Positions 47,113-58,059 of a stretch of 64,000 nucleotides of DNA are shown in pieces. A program made the translations under genes and the position numbers. The notes under the pieces are model-generated. The model searched no databases. It saw only the letters and a program-made list of their open reading frames with translations, and was not told the DNA's origin. Location: the NCBI RefSeq assembly GCF_012848175.1, contig NZ_CP051651.1, forward strand, positions 3,472,001 to 3,536,000, read 5' to 3'. The DNA is from Xanthomonas campestris pv. badrii. GTDB taxonomy: Bacteria > Pseudomonadota > Gammaproteobacteria > Xanthomonadales > Xanthomonadaceae. Within the stretch, counting starts at the first letter, position 1; each line of letters starts with the position of its first letter.

Positions 47113-48522
47113 ATGCTTCTGTACGAATCGCTGGCCACCCAGCTGCGACAGCAGATCGACCGCGGCACCCTGCGCGCCGGCGAGCGCCTGCCCTCGATCC
47201 GGCAATTGGCCGCCAATCACGGCATCAGCACCGCAACGGCAGTGCAGGCCTGCCTGCAGCTGGAACGCGAAGGACGCGTACAGGCGCGGCCACGCTCCGG
47301 TTACTTCGTGCGTACCACCGCCGCTGCATTGCCTGTCTCAACGCCCGCACCGCGCCGGCGCAAACCCGGCATGGTCGACAACCCGGCCTTGCAGCGCGTG
47401 CTCGACACCGTTGCGCGTACCGACCTGGTGCCGTTGCACACCGCCACTCCCGCGCCGGCGCTATTGCCGACCGCACAGCTGGCGGCCGCCCTCTCGCGTC
47501 AGTTGCGCCGCAAACGCAGCGCCGCACTGGACTACGCACCGCCACAAGGCCAGGCCGCCCTGCGCCGGCAGATCGCACAGCGTTACGCACACTGCGCAAC
47601 CACTGTGCCTGCAGAAGAAGTGGTGATCACCGCCGGCGCGATGGAAGCCATCAGCCTGGCACTGCGCACGCTCACCGCACCGGGCGATGTGGTGCTGGTG
47701 GAAACGCCCACCTACCACGGCATCCTGCAGGCGGTGGCCGCGTTACGGCTCAAGGTGCTGGAAGTGCCCAACCGCGCCGGTCATGGCATCGATGTGGCGC
47801 GCCTGGACGCGCTGCTGCAACGCACGCCGGTGCGTGCGGCAGTGCTGGTGCCCAACTTCAACAATCCCAATGGCAGCCTCACGCCCGACGCTGCCAAACG
47901 CGCGCTACTGGATAGCTGCGCACGTCACGGCACCGTGGTGATCGAAGACGATATCTACGGCGAACTGGATTGGTCGGGCCAGCGACCGCGCCCGCTACGG
48001 CACTTCGATACGCATGCCAACGTGATCACCTGCGGCTCGTTCTCCAAGGTACTCTCGCCCGGCCTGCGCGTGGGCTGGTTGCTCGGCGGCGACTGGACCG
48101 ATGCCCTGGTGCGGGCCAAATACTTTTCCACCGTCGGCAGCGCCAGCCTGCCGCAATTGGCACTGGCCGATTATCTGGCGCAACACGATCTGGAACGGCA
48201 TCTGCGCAAGCTGCGCCGCACCCTGGCCGACAACGGCCAACGCCTGCGCGATGCGATCATGCGGCATTGGCCTGAGGGCACGCGGGTGGGCGACCCGGCC
48301 GGCGGACTTTCGCTGTGGCTGCAATTGCCCGAGGGTGGCAGTGGCCAGGCCTTGTTCGAAGCCGCATTGGCCGAAGGCATCGGCACCTCGCCGGGCCATC
48401 TGTATTCCAGCCGCGGCGACTACGCTGATCACATCCGCCTGAGCTGCGGCCAGGCCTGGAGCGAGACGCTGGAGCGCGCAATGCGGCGATTGGGGAAGCT
48501 GGCAGCGCAGGGGGCATGCTAG
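47113..48522 (+). CDS. MocR/GntR-family regulator with aminotransferase domain
   Basis: 469 aa. The N-terminal GntR winged helix (YESLATQLRQQIDRGTLRAGE, HGISTATAVQACLQLEREG) precedes a fold type I aminotransferase domain. The cofactor contacts are visible (ITAGAMEAISLAL, DDIYGELDWS) and the PLP lysine lies in GSFSKVLSPGLRVGW. MocR-type proteins regulate a neighbouring operon using PLP-bound ligands; the divergent PhzF/DMT genes (130 bp away) are the obvious target. A palindromic repeat pair follows the gene. Confidence 0.93.
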   Translation: MLLYESLATQLRQQIDRGTLRAGERLPSIRQLAANHGISTATAVQACLQLEREGRVQARPRSGYFVRTTAAALPVSTPAPRRRKPGMVDNPALQRVLDTVARTDLVPLHTATPAPALLPTAQLAAALSRQLRRKRSAALDYAPPQGQAALRRQIAQRYAHCATTVPAEEVVITAGAMEAISLALRTLTAPGDVVLVETPTYHGILQAVAALRLKVLEVPNRAGHGIDVARLDALLQRTPVRAAVLVPNFNNPNGSLTPDAAKRALLDSCARHGTVVIEDDIYGELDWSGQRPRPLRHFDTHANVITCGSFSKVLSPGLRVGWLLGGDWTDALVRAKYFSTVGSASLPQLALADYLAQHDLERHLRKLRRTLADNGQRLRDAIMRHWPEGTRVGDPAGGLSLWLQLPEGGSGQALFEAALAEGIGTSPGHLYSSRGDYADHIRLSCGQAWSETLERAMRRLGKLAAQGAC

Positions 48523-48534
48523 CGCGGAAATAGC

Positions 48535-48664
48535 AAGCCCCTCTCCCACCGGGAGAGGGGTTGGGGTGAGGGTACGCGGCGAAGCCCTCGCTACGCTCAA
48601 CCGCATGCGGCTTCGCCCGTACCCTCATCCGCCCCTTCGGGGCACCTTCTCCCGAAGGAAGAAG
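48535..48664. repeat. Paired intergenic palindromic repeats, copies 5 and 6
   Basis: CCCCTCTCCC/GGGAGAGGGG with a GGGTGAGGGTACG flank (48540-48574) faces CGTACCCTCA and the CTTCTCCC stem (48620-48662). It has the same composition as the pair at 27586-27716 but in opposite order. Confidence 0.75.
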
Positions 48665-48791
48665 GGATCACTTTCGGTCTGCGGTCGTCTGCGTTGCCGC
48701 CAATCGGTGCGACCCGGGGACCGCGAGATATCTGCCACTTGCCGGGCCATCCCATCCCGTCCCACCCGATCACACCCTCAACCGCCCTCCA

Positions 48792-49622
48792 TCACCCGCG
48801 CAGAGCCGCCGCATGATGCGCGATGTGCTCGCCGATAAAGCTGGCGATGAAGTAATAGCTATGGTCATAGCCTGGCTGCATCCGCACGGTGACCGGATAG
48901 CCGGCCGCGTTGGCGGCATCCTCGAACAGCGCGGTCTTCAGTTGGTTCTGAAGAAATTCGTCCGCATCGCCCTGGTCGATCAACAGCGGCAACCGTTCCT
49001 GCGCCTGCGCGATCAGCGCGGTGGCGTCATACGCCTTCCAGCCGTCGCGATCCTCGCCCAGATACTGCCCAAACGCTTTCTCGCCCCACGGCACCTGGCT
49101 GGGTGCCACGATTGGCGAAAACGCCGACACGCTGCGGTAGCGGCCCGGGTTCTTCAATGCGATGGTCAAGGCGCCATGCCCGCCCATCGAATGGCCGCTG
49201 ATGGCGCGCGCACCGGTGGTGGCAAAGTGCGCTTCGATCAGCGCCGGCAATTCATTCACCACGTAGTCGTACATGCGGTAGTGCGCCGCCCACGGCTGCT
49301 GCGTGGCATCGACGTAGAAGCCGGCGCCCTTGCCGATGTCGTAGCCTTCCGCATCGGCCACATCGTCGCCGCGCGGGCTGGTGTCCGGCGCCACCAGGAT
49401 CACGCCGTGCTCGGCGGCATAGCGCTGCGCGCCGGCCTTGCTGATGAAATTCTGCTCGGTACAGGTCAATCCGCTCAGCCAGTACAGCACCGGCAATGGG
49501 CCATCGGCCGCCTGCGGCGGCAGGTAGACGCCCACCTGCATGCTGCACCCCAGGCTCTGCGACTGATGCCGATACACATCCTGCCAGCCGCCGAAACAGG
49601 CGCGGTGTTCGATACGTTCCAT
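48792..49622 (-). CDS. fghA: S-formylglutathione hydrolase
   Basis: 276 aa esterase D-family serine hydrolase. The nucleophile is Ser in ISGHSMGGHGAL, with His in GYDHSYYF and an Asp in QGDADEF. It hydrolyses S-formylglutathione to formate and glutathione, the last step of glutathione-dependent formaldehyde oxidation. AAGGAA precedes the start at 49622. It is the last gene of the frmR-frmA-gfa-fghA cluster but lies beyond a terminator hairpin, so it may be expressed separately. Confidence 0.95.
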   Translation of the reverse strand: MERIEHRACFGGWQDVYRHQSQSLGCSMQVGVYLPPQAADGPLPVLYWLSGLTCTEQNFISKAGAQRYAAEHGVILVAPDTSPRGDDVADAEGYDIGKGAGFYVDATQQPWAAHYRMYDYVVNELPALIEAHFATTGARAISGHSMGGHGALTIALKNPGRYRSVSAFSPIVAPSQVPWGEKAFGQYLGEDRDGWKAYDATALIAQAQERLPLLIDQGDADEFLQNQLKTALFEDAANAAGYPVTVRMQPGYDHSYYFIASFIGEHIAHHAAALRG

Positions 49623-49640
49623 GAAGATTCCTTACGAAGA

Positions 49641-49675
49641 GAAAACCCTGCGGCCGGATCGCCAGCCGCAGGGTT
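49641..49675 (-). terminator. Terminator between gfa and fghA
   Basis: Read on the minus strand, AACCCTGCGGC (49675-49665) pairs with GCCGCAGGGTT (49654-49644), an 11-bp stem followed by TTCTC. It would partly separate gfa from fghA. Confidence 0.75.
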
Positions 49676-49681
49676 GGACCA

Positions 49682-50257
49682 TCAATGCAGCAAACCCTTC
49701 TTGCGTGCCACCTGCGTCGACAACGCATCCATCAACGCCGGCGACAGGCAATCATAGGGCGGCAAGCCCAACTCGGTCAGGCGCGCGCGCACTGCATCCA
49801 TCTGCTCCGGCGGCGTGCCGGTTTCGATGATGGAGGAGACAAATGCGGCAAACCCCGGCGCCGACCAGCCCTGTTGCCTGGACAACTCGGTGTGCACGAA
49901 ATCCAGCCCGTAGAACGCATGCTCCTTGTTCTCGATGCGGCCGAACAGGTGCACACCGCAGCCGGTGCAGGCATGGCGCTGGATCGCCGCGCTTTCATCG
50001 ACGATCTTCAGCTTTTCTGCGTGCGCGGTCACCTTGACCTTGTCCCGCGGCGCCACCGCGATCACCGAAAAAGTGGCGCCCTCCGGTTTCCAGCATTTAC
50101 TGCAGCCGCATGCGTGGTTGTGCGCAGTCTGCGCGCCCACTTCAACCGTGACCTTGTCGGTGGCGCAGTGGCACTCCAGGGTTCCCCCCTGAAAGTTCTC
50201 TGCACCGCCTCGCGCAACACCACCATCCACCGAAGGATGAATCGACACATTCGTCAT
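49682..50257 (-). CDS. gfa: S-(hydroxymethyl)glutathione synthase (glutathione-dependent formaldehyde-activating enzyme)
   Basis: 191 aa GFA-family enzyme with two zinc sites. Cys residues at 29 and 31 (ECHC), 50, 52 and 55 (ACGCSKC) and the CTGCG pair near 97-100 match the family zinc ligands. It catalyses or accelerates condensation of formaldehyde with glutathione. It follows frmA by 69 bp on the same strand. Confidence 0.94.
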   Translation of the reverse strand: MTNVSIHPSVDGGVARGGAENFQGGTLECHCATDKVTVEVGAQTAHNHACGCSKCWKPEGATFSVIAVAPRDKVKVTAHAEKLKIVDESAAIQRHACTGCGVHLFGRIENKEHAFYGLDFVHTELSRQQGWSAPGFAAFVSSIIETGTPPEQMDAVRARLTELGLPPYDCLSPALMDALSTQVARKKGLLH

Positions 50258-50325
50258 GACGCCCCTCCCGGAGTCTCGGGTTTCACGTGCGCGGAAGCGG
50301 CCGCGCGCCGCTCCTGGCCGTCTGG

Positions 50326-51773
<1,448 letters not shown>

Positions 51774-51791
51774 GCCGGCCCTCGACCCAGG

Positions 51792-51808
51792 ATACTGGGG
51801 GGCAGTAT
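51792..51808. promoter_or_regulatory. FrmR operator candidate
   Basis: ATACTGGGGGGCAGTAT: ATACTG and CAGTAT half-sites flank a G-run, the hallmark of CsoR/RcnR/FrmR operators. On the minus strand TATACT at its edge could be a -10. It lies 18 bp before the frmR start. Confidence 0.8.
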
Positions 51809-51984
51809 AGGGAAATCCGGCAAAAAAGCGATGCCGATGCAGGCAACTGCATCCAGCAGGGAACTGGCGATGAACAGTGATCACGCTCACACCAGCGCCG
51901 ATCTGCGCTTCGGCGCCCCTGGATGCAGGCCGGAAAGCAGCACCTGCTGCATTGCCGCATGCGCAGCGCGGCACGCGATGAGTT

Positions 51985-52899
51985 CTAGCGTCCTGCAGGC
52001 GCCTGGCGGGCCTGCTTGAACTGCCTGCAGGCATCGCGGAAGCGCTGCAGGTTGGGCGAGAAGAACTTGTCGCGATGCCAGATCAGGAAGAACCGCCGGG
52101 TCAACCGCGGCAGCCCGCTGTTCAGTGGCTGCAGCTTCTTCGACGCGATCAGCCCGTCCACCACCCACCGCGACAGGCAGCTCACGCCCAACCCTTGCAC
52201 CAGCATGTTCTTGATCGCCTCGGAACTGCCGATCTGGCGCGTATCCGAGAGCGTATGCAGATGCCGCAGCAGCGCCTGTTCCACCTCTTCGCGCGTGCCC
52301 GAGCCTGGCTCGCGCAACAGCCAGTCGGCATCGCGCAGCTGGGCCGGCGTGACCTTCGGCCGCTTGGCCAACGCATGCCGGCGGCCGACCACCACCACCA
52401 GCTCATCCACCAACCAGGGTTCGGCGTGCAGTTCCGGCAGATGACACGGCCCTTCGATCAGGCCCATGTCGAGCTCGAAGTTCGCCACCTTGCCGGCAAT
52501 ACGGCTGCTGTTGGCGCTGTCCATGTCCACGCGCAATTCGGGTGCCTGCGTGTGCAGCGCCCGCAGCACCAGCGGCAACACGTAGTTGCCGATGGTCGTA
52601 CTGCAGCCGATCTTCAGGCGACCTGCCAACGCGGCAGCGCCCGGCGTGAATCCGGCCTCGATCGCGTGGGCGCCATCGAGCAGCTTGCGTGCCTGCGGCA
52701 GCAGTGCGGCGCCGACATCGTTGAGCACCAGCCGCTTGCCCACCCGATCGAACAACTGCGTGTCCAGCGCATGCTCCAGGTCGTTGAGCGCCGCACTAGT
52801 GGCCGACTGCGACAACGCCACGGCCAGCCCGGCACCGGTGGTGCTGCCATGCTGGGCGATGGCGCAGAAGATCTGGAGCTGGCGTAACGTCAGACGCAC
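51985..52899 (-). CDS. LysR-family regulator (divergent from TDT transporter)
   Basis: 304 aa. The LysR HTH is LRQLQIFCAIAQHGSTTGAGLAVALSQSATSAALNDLEHALD, given in parts: LRQLQIFCAIA then LSQSATSAALNDLE. The effector domain has GRLKIGCSTTIGNYVLP and EAIKNMLVQGLGVSCLS. The closest family is the YeiE/CysB-like group that responds to sulfite or sulfate-related signals. It is divergent from the TDT gene and probably controls it through the intergenic repeat. Confidence 0.9.
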   Translation of the reverse strand: MRLTLRQLQIFCAIAQHGSTTGAGLAVALSQSATSAALNDLEHALDTQLFDRVGKRLVLNDVGAALLPQARKLLDGAHAIEAGFTPGAAALAGRLKIGCSTTIGNYVLPLVLRALHTQAPELRVDMDSANSSRIAGKVANFELDMGLIEGPCHLPELHAEPWLVDELVVVVGRRHALAKRPKVTPAQLRDADWLLREPGSGTREEVEQALLRHLHTLSDTRQIGSSEAIKNMLVQGLGVSCLSRWVVDGLIASKKLQPLNSGLPRLTRRFFLIWHRDKFFSPNLQRFRDACRQFKQARQAPAGR

Positions 52900-52915
52900 G
52901 ACCTACCTGCCTTTT

Positions 52916-52939
52916 GGGTAAGAGATAGCGATATTACCC
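52916..52939. promoter_or_regulatory. Inverted repeat between LysR and TDT genes
   Basis: GGGTAA (52916-52921) and TTACCC (52934-52939) with a 12-bp AT-rich spacer form a 24-bp inverted repeat containing T-N11-A-like spacing, expected of a LysR box. It lies in the 101-bp divergent region. Confidence 0.75.
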
Positions 52940-53000
52940 GTTTTACAGGTATAGCCATTGGTTCGACACTGCGGTCGTCACCATCGCATCGCCTCTGATC

Positions 53001-54173
53001 ATGCGCACGCCCAACGCACTGTCTGGCCCCCGGCAACTCCGTCCCTTGGCTGCGTTGTCCGGCCCACGCGAGCTCGTCCGCCAGTTCACCCCGAACTGGT
53101 TCGCCGCCACCATGGGCACCGGCATCTTCGCGCTGGCGCTCGCGCAACTGCCCCGGCACAACCCGGGCCTGGCGGCGGTGGGCGAGCTCCTGTGGCTGTG
53201 CAACGGCGCCCTGTTCCTGTTGTTCAGCCTGCTGTATGCGGCGCGCTGGGCCCTGTTCTTCGATGAAGCCCGACGGATTTTCGGTCATGCCTCTGCGTCG
53301 CTGTTTCTGGGCACCATTCCGATGGGGCTGGCGACCGTGATCAACGGCCTGCTGCTGTACGGCGTGCCTCGCTGGGGCAGTGCCGTTGTCCCGCTGGCCG
53401 AGGTGCTGTGGTGGGTGGATGTGGCACTCGCGCTGGCATGCGGGGTGGGCGTGCCGTATCTGATGTTCACCCGCCAGCAGCACCGGCTCCAGGACATGAC
53501 TGCGCTGTGGCTGCTACCGGTGGTGGCCGCCGAGGTAGCCGCTGCCAGCGGCGGCCTGCTGGCAGCGCAGCTGGCAGATGCGCAGGCGCAATTCATCGTG
53601 ACCATCGCCAGCTACGCGCTATGGGCGTATTCGGTGCCGGTGGCGATGAGCATCCTGGCGATCCTGCTGCTGCGCATGGCATTGCATCCGCTGCCGCCAG
53701 CCAGCATGGCGGCCTCGATCTGGCTGTCGCTCGGCCCGCTCGGCACCGCTGCATTGGGCCTGCTGTCGATCGGCCAGCATGCTGCCGCCATTTTCGCCGC
53801 GCAGGGCCTGGCCGACCTGGGACGCATCGCCGGTGGTCTGGGCGTGATCGGTGCGGTGCTGTTCTGGGGCGCGGGGGCGTGGTGGCTGCTGCTGGCGGGG
53901 TTGATCACGGCCGGTTATTTCCGTGCCGAGGTGCCGTTCAACCTCGGCTGGTGGGGCTTCACCTTTCCGCTGGGCGTGTACGCGCTGGCCAGTCTGAAAC
54001 TCGCTACCGCCCTGCATCTGACGATCTTCGATGCCGTCGGCACGGGGCTGGTCGTGGCACTGGCGGCGCTATGGGCAGTCACGGCAGGCAGGACCGCGCT
54101 GGGCGCGTATCGCGGCGACCTGTTCGTGTCGCCATGCCTAGCAGATGCGCAGCGGGATGCCGCCGCGCAGTGA
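53001..54173 (+). CDS. TDT family (TehA/Ssu1/SLAC1-like) transporter
   Basis: 390 aa with about ten transmembrane helices. The motif FTPNWFAATMGTGIFALAL and FNLGWWGFTFPLGVYALASLKLA are typical of tellurite-resistance/dicarboxylate transporters. Members export sulfite (Ssu1) or move C4-dicarboxylates or anions. With a YeiE-like LysR next door, sulfite export is an attractive guess but unproven. Confidence 0.9.
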   Translation: MRTPNALSGPRQLRPLAALSGPRELVRQFTPNWFAATMGTGIFALALAQLPRHNPGLAAVGELLWLCNGALFLLFSLLYAARWALFFDEARRIFGHASASLFLGTIPMGLATVINGLLLYGVPRWGSAVVPLAEVLWWVDVALALACGVGVPYLMFTRQQHRLQDMTALWLLPVVAAEVAAASGGLLAAQLADAQAQFIVTIASYALWAYSVPVAMSILAILLLRMALHPLPPASMAASIWLSLGPLGTAALGLLSIGQHAAAIFAAQGLADLGRIAGGLGVIGAVLFWGAGAWWLLLAGLITAGYFRAEVPFNLGWWGFTFPLGVYALASLKLATALHLTIFDAVGTGLVVALAALWAVTAGRTALGAYRGDLFVSPCLADAQRDAAAQ

Positions 54174-54267
54174 CGCGCGTGGCGGACAGCAGTGAACAAT
54201 GCGCCGGCACGACCTGCCGCGTGCAGCGGCGGCGGCAGGCGGTGTCGCAAGCGGCCGACGCGCCAGA

Positions 54268-55368
54268 TCAGCGCTCGACGACTACCGGTGCCGTGCCGAT
54301 CGCCGCTGCGGCGGCGTGCTCGGGTAGCGAGGCCAGCACCGCAGCGCGGAACCGCGCCGGAAATGCGCTGTCATTGGCCTGATAGAACGCGCGGGCATTG
54401 GCCGACAGGTGATCGAGCGCTGCCTGCGACAAGGCCAGCGCAGCCGCCACCGCATGCGCAATGCCGGGCCCATCGACGTAGTAATACGACGCCAGGCGCC
54501 GCTGACGCACCTCGGCCACCGGGATCAGCACGCCATGCTCCGGCCTGACCAGCTCGTTCATGGGTTCGCCATCGGTGGCCAGGGTCACCGCCCCCACGCT
54601 GAGCGCTTCCATCAGGTAATGCCCGAAGCCTTCGGCCTCGGAGGGGCAGATGTGGAACAGGTGGGCGTTCTGCAACCGGCGCAGTTCGGCATCGTCCAGA
54701 TAGCCGACCCGGTGGTCGATATTGGGCGCAGCCACGGGCTTGCCGGCGGTGCGCGGGTTCTGCACCACCGTCAGCAACGGCCATTCCGGGTGCTGCTTCC
54801 AGGTCTCCAGCAGTACCCGGGTGCCCTTGGCGGTACTGCGCCCGGCCAGATGGAAGAACGCGCGCTGGCGCGGCACCTGCGCATCGAAGCGGTCCGGGCT
54901 GGTGAAGCCGATGTAGCGCGTGGTGCAGCCCAGGGTCTGGAAGATGCGCTCGGCGTGATGGGTCTTGCACAACACCGCATCGAACTTCGGCAGCAACGGC
55001 AACCATTTGGGCAACAGCCACTCCGGGTTGGGCACCAGCAGATTCTTCTGCCCCAGCGGCAGGCAGCGTGCATAGACGCGCTCGGAAAAGATCTGCAACG
55101 GCACCCGACCGAACAGGGCGCGGCTGGCCCACAGGCGTGCTTCGCGCCCGCTGTCCTGCAGCCGCTGGCTGGTGAACCCGACCTCCTGCACCGGCACCCC
55201 GCCAGCGCGCAGGGTCTGCGCCATCAGCACCAGGTCGCGGGTCAGGCCCACGCCATTGTCGCGGCTGATCACCCGCATCATCGGAAACGCCTTGTCATGC
55301 GCACGCTCGCCACCACGGTGGCACAGCGTCGAAGCGATGATGTCCTGTGTGATGTCTCGTCCCGTCAT
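54268..55368 (-). CDS. Glycosyltransferase (GT4-like)
   Basis: 366 aa. A GT-B fold is indicated by RDNGVGLTRDLVLMAQTLRAGG (N-terminal donor-side region), NPEWLLP, HLAGRSTAKGTRVLLE and the E-x7-E motif region CPSEAEGFGHYLMEALSVGAV. The acceptor and donor are unknown. An alternative start is at the MMRVISRDNG methionine (55281). It diverges from the OmpR/EnvZ-like pair. Confidence 0.86.
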   Translation of the reverse strand: MTGRDITQDIIASTLCHRGGERAHDKAFPMMRVISRDNGVGLTRDLVLMAQTLRAGGVPVQEVGFTSQRLQDSGREARLWASRALFGRVPLQIFSERVYARCLPLGQKNLLVPNPEWLLPKWLPLLPKFDAVLCKTHHAERIFQTLGCTTRYIGFTSPDRFDAQVPRQRAFFHLAGRSTAKGTRVLLETWKQHPEWPLLTVVQNPRTAGKPVAAPNIDHRVGYLDDAELRRLQNAHLFHICPSEAEGFGHYLMEALSVGAVTLATDGEPMNELVRPEHGVLIPVAEVRQRRLASYYYVDGPGIAHAVAAALALSQAALDHLSANARAFYQANDSAFPARFRAAVLASLPEHAAAAAIGTAPVVVER

Positions 55369-55511
55369 GTCGCTTTACATGTGTGCCAATGGTTGACAAA
55401 TTTGATCGTTATGATGGCAGTTCCAGCCATATACCTGCGAGCACCATGTATCCGGCAGCCTCAGCCTCCACCCTGCGCGGGCCAGCGTCCGCGCCACCGA
55501 CGACAACCTCC

Positions 55512-56231
55512 ATGGACCTGCAGCAACCCCGTGTTCTCGTGGTCGACGACGATCCCGACCTGCGCAAGCTGATCGGCGAGTTCCTGAGCGCCCATGGCTA
55601 CCAGGTGGACGTGGCCGAAAACGTGGCGGACATGCGCACCAGCATGGCGCGGCAGCGTCCGGGTCTCATCGTACTCGACGTGATGATGCCTGGAGAAGAT
55701 GGGCTCAGCGCGGCCCGCGCCCTGGCCAGCGAGCGCGGTTCACCGGCGGTCATCATGCTCAGCGCACTGGGCAACGACACCGACCGCATCATCGGCCTGG
55801 AAGTGGGCGCCGACGACTACCTGGCCAAACCCTGCAATCCGCGCGAATTGCTGGCCCGCGTGCGCGCCCTGCTGCGCCGCAGCCAGGCCAGCAACGAGCA
55901 GGCCGACCCGCGCGGCAACGTCTACGAATTCGCCGGCTGGCGGCTGGACGTGGTGCGGCGCGACCTGCGCGACCCCACCGGCATCTTCATCAATCTGTCC
56001 GACGGCGAATTCGCGCTGCTGCGCACCTTTGTCGAGCACCCGCAGCGCGTGCTCAGCCGCGATCAGCTGCTGGACTACGCCCGCGGCCGCGACACCGACG
56101 TCTACGACCGTGCCATCGACAGCCAGATCAGCCGCCTGCGCCGCAAGATCAATGAGCGCGTCCATACCGAGTTGATTCGCACCGTGCGCAACGAAGGCTA
56201 CATGCTGCTGCCGAGCGTCGCGCGCCTGTGA
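55512..56231 (+). CDS. OmpR-family response regulator
   Basis: 239 aa. The receiver has VLVVDDDPDLRKL with phosphoacceptor Asp56 (LIVLDVMMPGEDG) and Lys in YLAKPCNPRE. The winged helix contains LSDGEFALLRTF and IDSQISRLRRKI. The start is MDLQQPRV at 55512; no strong Shine-Dalgarno is visible. Its stop overlaps the GTG start of the kinase by four bases (GTGA). Confidence 0.92.
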   Translation: MDLQQPRVLVVDDDPDLRKLIGEFLSAHGYQVDVAENVADMRTSMARQRPGLIVLDVMMPGEDGLSAARALASERGSPAVIMLSALGNDTDRIIGLEVGADDYLAKPCNPRELLARVRALLRRSQASNEQADPRGNVYEFAGWRLDVVRRDLRDPTGIFINLSDGEFALLRTFVEHPQRVLSRDQLLDYARGRDTDVYDRAIDSQISRLRRKINERVHTELIRTVRNEGYMLLPSVARL

Positions 56232-57691
56232 GCGAACCGGCACGGCGCGGGCTGTCGATCTTTGCCCGTACCTTCGTGTTGCTGGCGGTGGCCCTGCTCA
56301 CCGCCCAGATCATCGGCATCGCCCTGTTGGTGATGCGCACCCCGGTATACGAGCCGCCGGTGCATCCGCCCGAAGTGGTGGCGCTGCTGTCCACGCGCAT
56401 GCCGGCCGGCAGCCAGACCCTGAAGGTGCACGATGGTGCGCAGGCGCCGACGCCGCCTGCAGATCAGGTCCGCGACCCATTCGCGGAAATGCTGCTGGCC
56501 CATTGGCTGGATGTCGACACGCGCCACGTACGGTTCTACCGCAGCGCCGAGGACCGCGACGGCCTGTTCCCGGACAGCGACCAGGCGCAGCGTCTGCCCG
56601 ATCCGCAACCCAGCAGCGCGCCGCCGACCGCTCCGCGATGGCCCCCAGGCCGGGCGGCCGATGCGGGCGCCTTCGGCAACGGGCCGCGCCCGGACCAGGC
56701 GCCCGAGGATTGGGAAAGCGAGCGGCTGACTCCCGGCGTGCCGTTGCTGGATGGCTTCACCGCCGCACTGCAGCAGCCCGATGGCCGCTGGCGCACGGTG
56801 GAATCGCCACGGCGTCAGCTGTCGGCCGAGTTCAAGACCCATATCGTGCTGCTGTTCCTGGCCGGCCTGCTGGCCAATGTGCCGCTGGCCTGGTGGTTCT
56901 CGCGCGCGTTGTCGGCGCCGATCAAGCGCTTTGCCGAGGCCGCCGACCGGCTGGGCCGCAATCCCCACGCCGCCGCCTTGCAGCGCAGCGGCCCACCGGA
57001 GATCGTGCGCGCGGCCGATTCGTTCAATGCCATGCAGGGCCGCCTGAACCGCCTGATCAACGAGCGCACCCACATGGTCGCTGCGATCGCGCACGACCTG
57101 CGCACGCCGCTGGCACGGTTGTCGTTTCGCCTGGACGACCTGCAGCCGCCACTGCGCGACAAGGCGCTGGCCGATATCGACGAGATGAAGGCGATGATTT
57201 CCGCAGCGCTGGATTTCATCCAGAACGATCGCCATCGCGGCGAACGCGCGCCGCTGGATCTGCGCCTGCTGGTGGAGAGCGTGGTCGACAATGCCACCGA
57301 CATCGGCGCCGATGCGGTGCTCCTGCCCGGGCCGGCGATCACCCTGGATGGCGACCCATTGGCATTGCGCCGCGCGGTGATGAACCTGCTCGAAAATGCC
57401 TTGAAATACGGCAAATGCGCACGCCTGCAGCTGCAGCGCGACGGCGAAGACGGGGTGCTCTGGATCGACGATGACGGCCCGGGCATCGACCCATCGCAGC
57501 GCGAACAATTGCTGCTGCCGTTCGTGCGTGGCGAGACCTCGCGCAACCGCGGCACCGGCGGCATCGGCCTGGGGCTGTCGGTCGCACACAGCATCGTGCT
57601 GGCCCATGGCGGCGACCTGCGCCTGGACAATCGCGCCCAGGGCGGCCTGCGCGTGACCGTACGCCTGCCGTGCATGCCGGAGCGACGCTGA
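56228..57691 (+). CDS. EnvZ-like sensor histidine kinase
   Basis: 487 aa from a GTG at 56228. Transmembrane helices lie near residues 13-35 and 205-225. Between them is a Pro/Ala/Asp-rich periplasmic region (~170 residues), longer than in E. coli EnvZ. HAMP follows, then the H-box AIAHDLRTPLARLS with His289, N-box NLLENALKYG, DDDGPGID and GIGLGLSVAHSI. It forms a translationally coupled pair with the upstream regulator. The signal is unknown. Confidence 0.92.
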   Translation: MSEPARRGLSIFARTFVLLAVALLTAQIIGIALLVMRTPVYEPPVHPPEVVALLSTRMPAGSQTLKVHDGAQAPTPPADQVRDPFAEMLLAHWLDVDTRHVRFYRSAEDRDGLFPDSDQAQRLPDPQPSSAPPTAPRWPPGRAADAGAFGNGPRPDQAPEDWESERLTPGVPLLDGFTAALQQPDGRWRTVESPRRQLSAEFKTHIVLLFLAGLLANVPLAWWFSRALSAPIKRFAEAADRLGRNPHAAALQRSGPPEIVRAADSFNAMQGRLNRLINERTHMVAAIAHDLRTPLARLSFRLDDLQPPLRDKALADIDEMKAMISAALDFIQNDRHRGERAPLDLRLLVESVVDNATDIGADAVLLPGPAITLDGDPLALRRAVMNLLENALKYGKCARLQLQRDGEDGVLWIDDDGPGIDPSQREQLLLPFVRGETSRNRGTGGIGLGLSVAHSIVLAHGGDLRLDNRAQGGLRVTVRLPCMPERR

Positions 57692-58059
57692 CCTCGAGCA
57701 CGTCGGTCGGTCACTGGGGCTCAGATCGATTACGTGGGCGTGGACCGGTGGCGATCAGTATCCGGCGTCGGCACTGCCCGCAAGTCGGCAGCCCTTGCGA
57801 TGACCACTCAGACAGTTGGCAACCCCTAGCGAGCAGCCGTCAGGTGTGGATGGACTCCGCGCTCGGAACCGAAGCGGACGCGTAGCCCGCCGCCGATTCC
57901 GGACAACGCCAGCGCCCACCCGGCAGCGGCGCAGTCGTGTTGTCCGCTGTTTTAGTGAAAACAGCGCAAGCGCTCCGCGTCGCTCCCAGCGCATTCCGCA
58001 TCACGACCCGGCCAGACGCGCGGCAATGCCAGCGCGCCCGTCACTGCCGGTCTCGAGAC
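57692..58059. other. Gene-free region with symmetrical hairpin
   Basis: 368 bp between the kinase and the convergent glutamate-cysteine ligase. The only structure seen is CGCTGTTTT / AAAACAGCG (57945-57966) with an AGTG loop, usable as a terminator in either direction, plus CGGACAAC / GTTGTCCG nearby. Confidence 0.5.
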
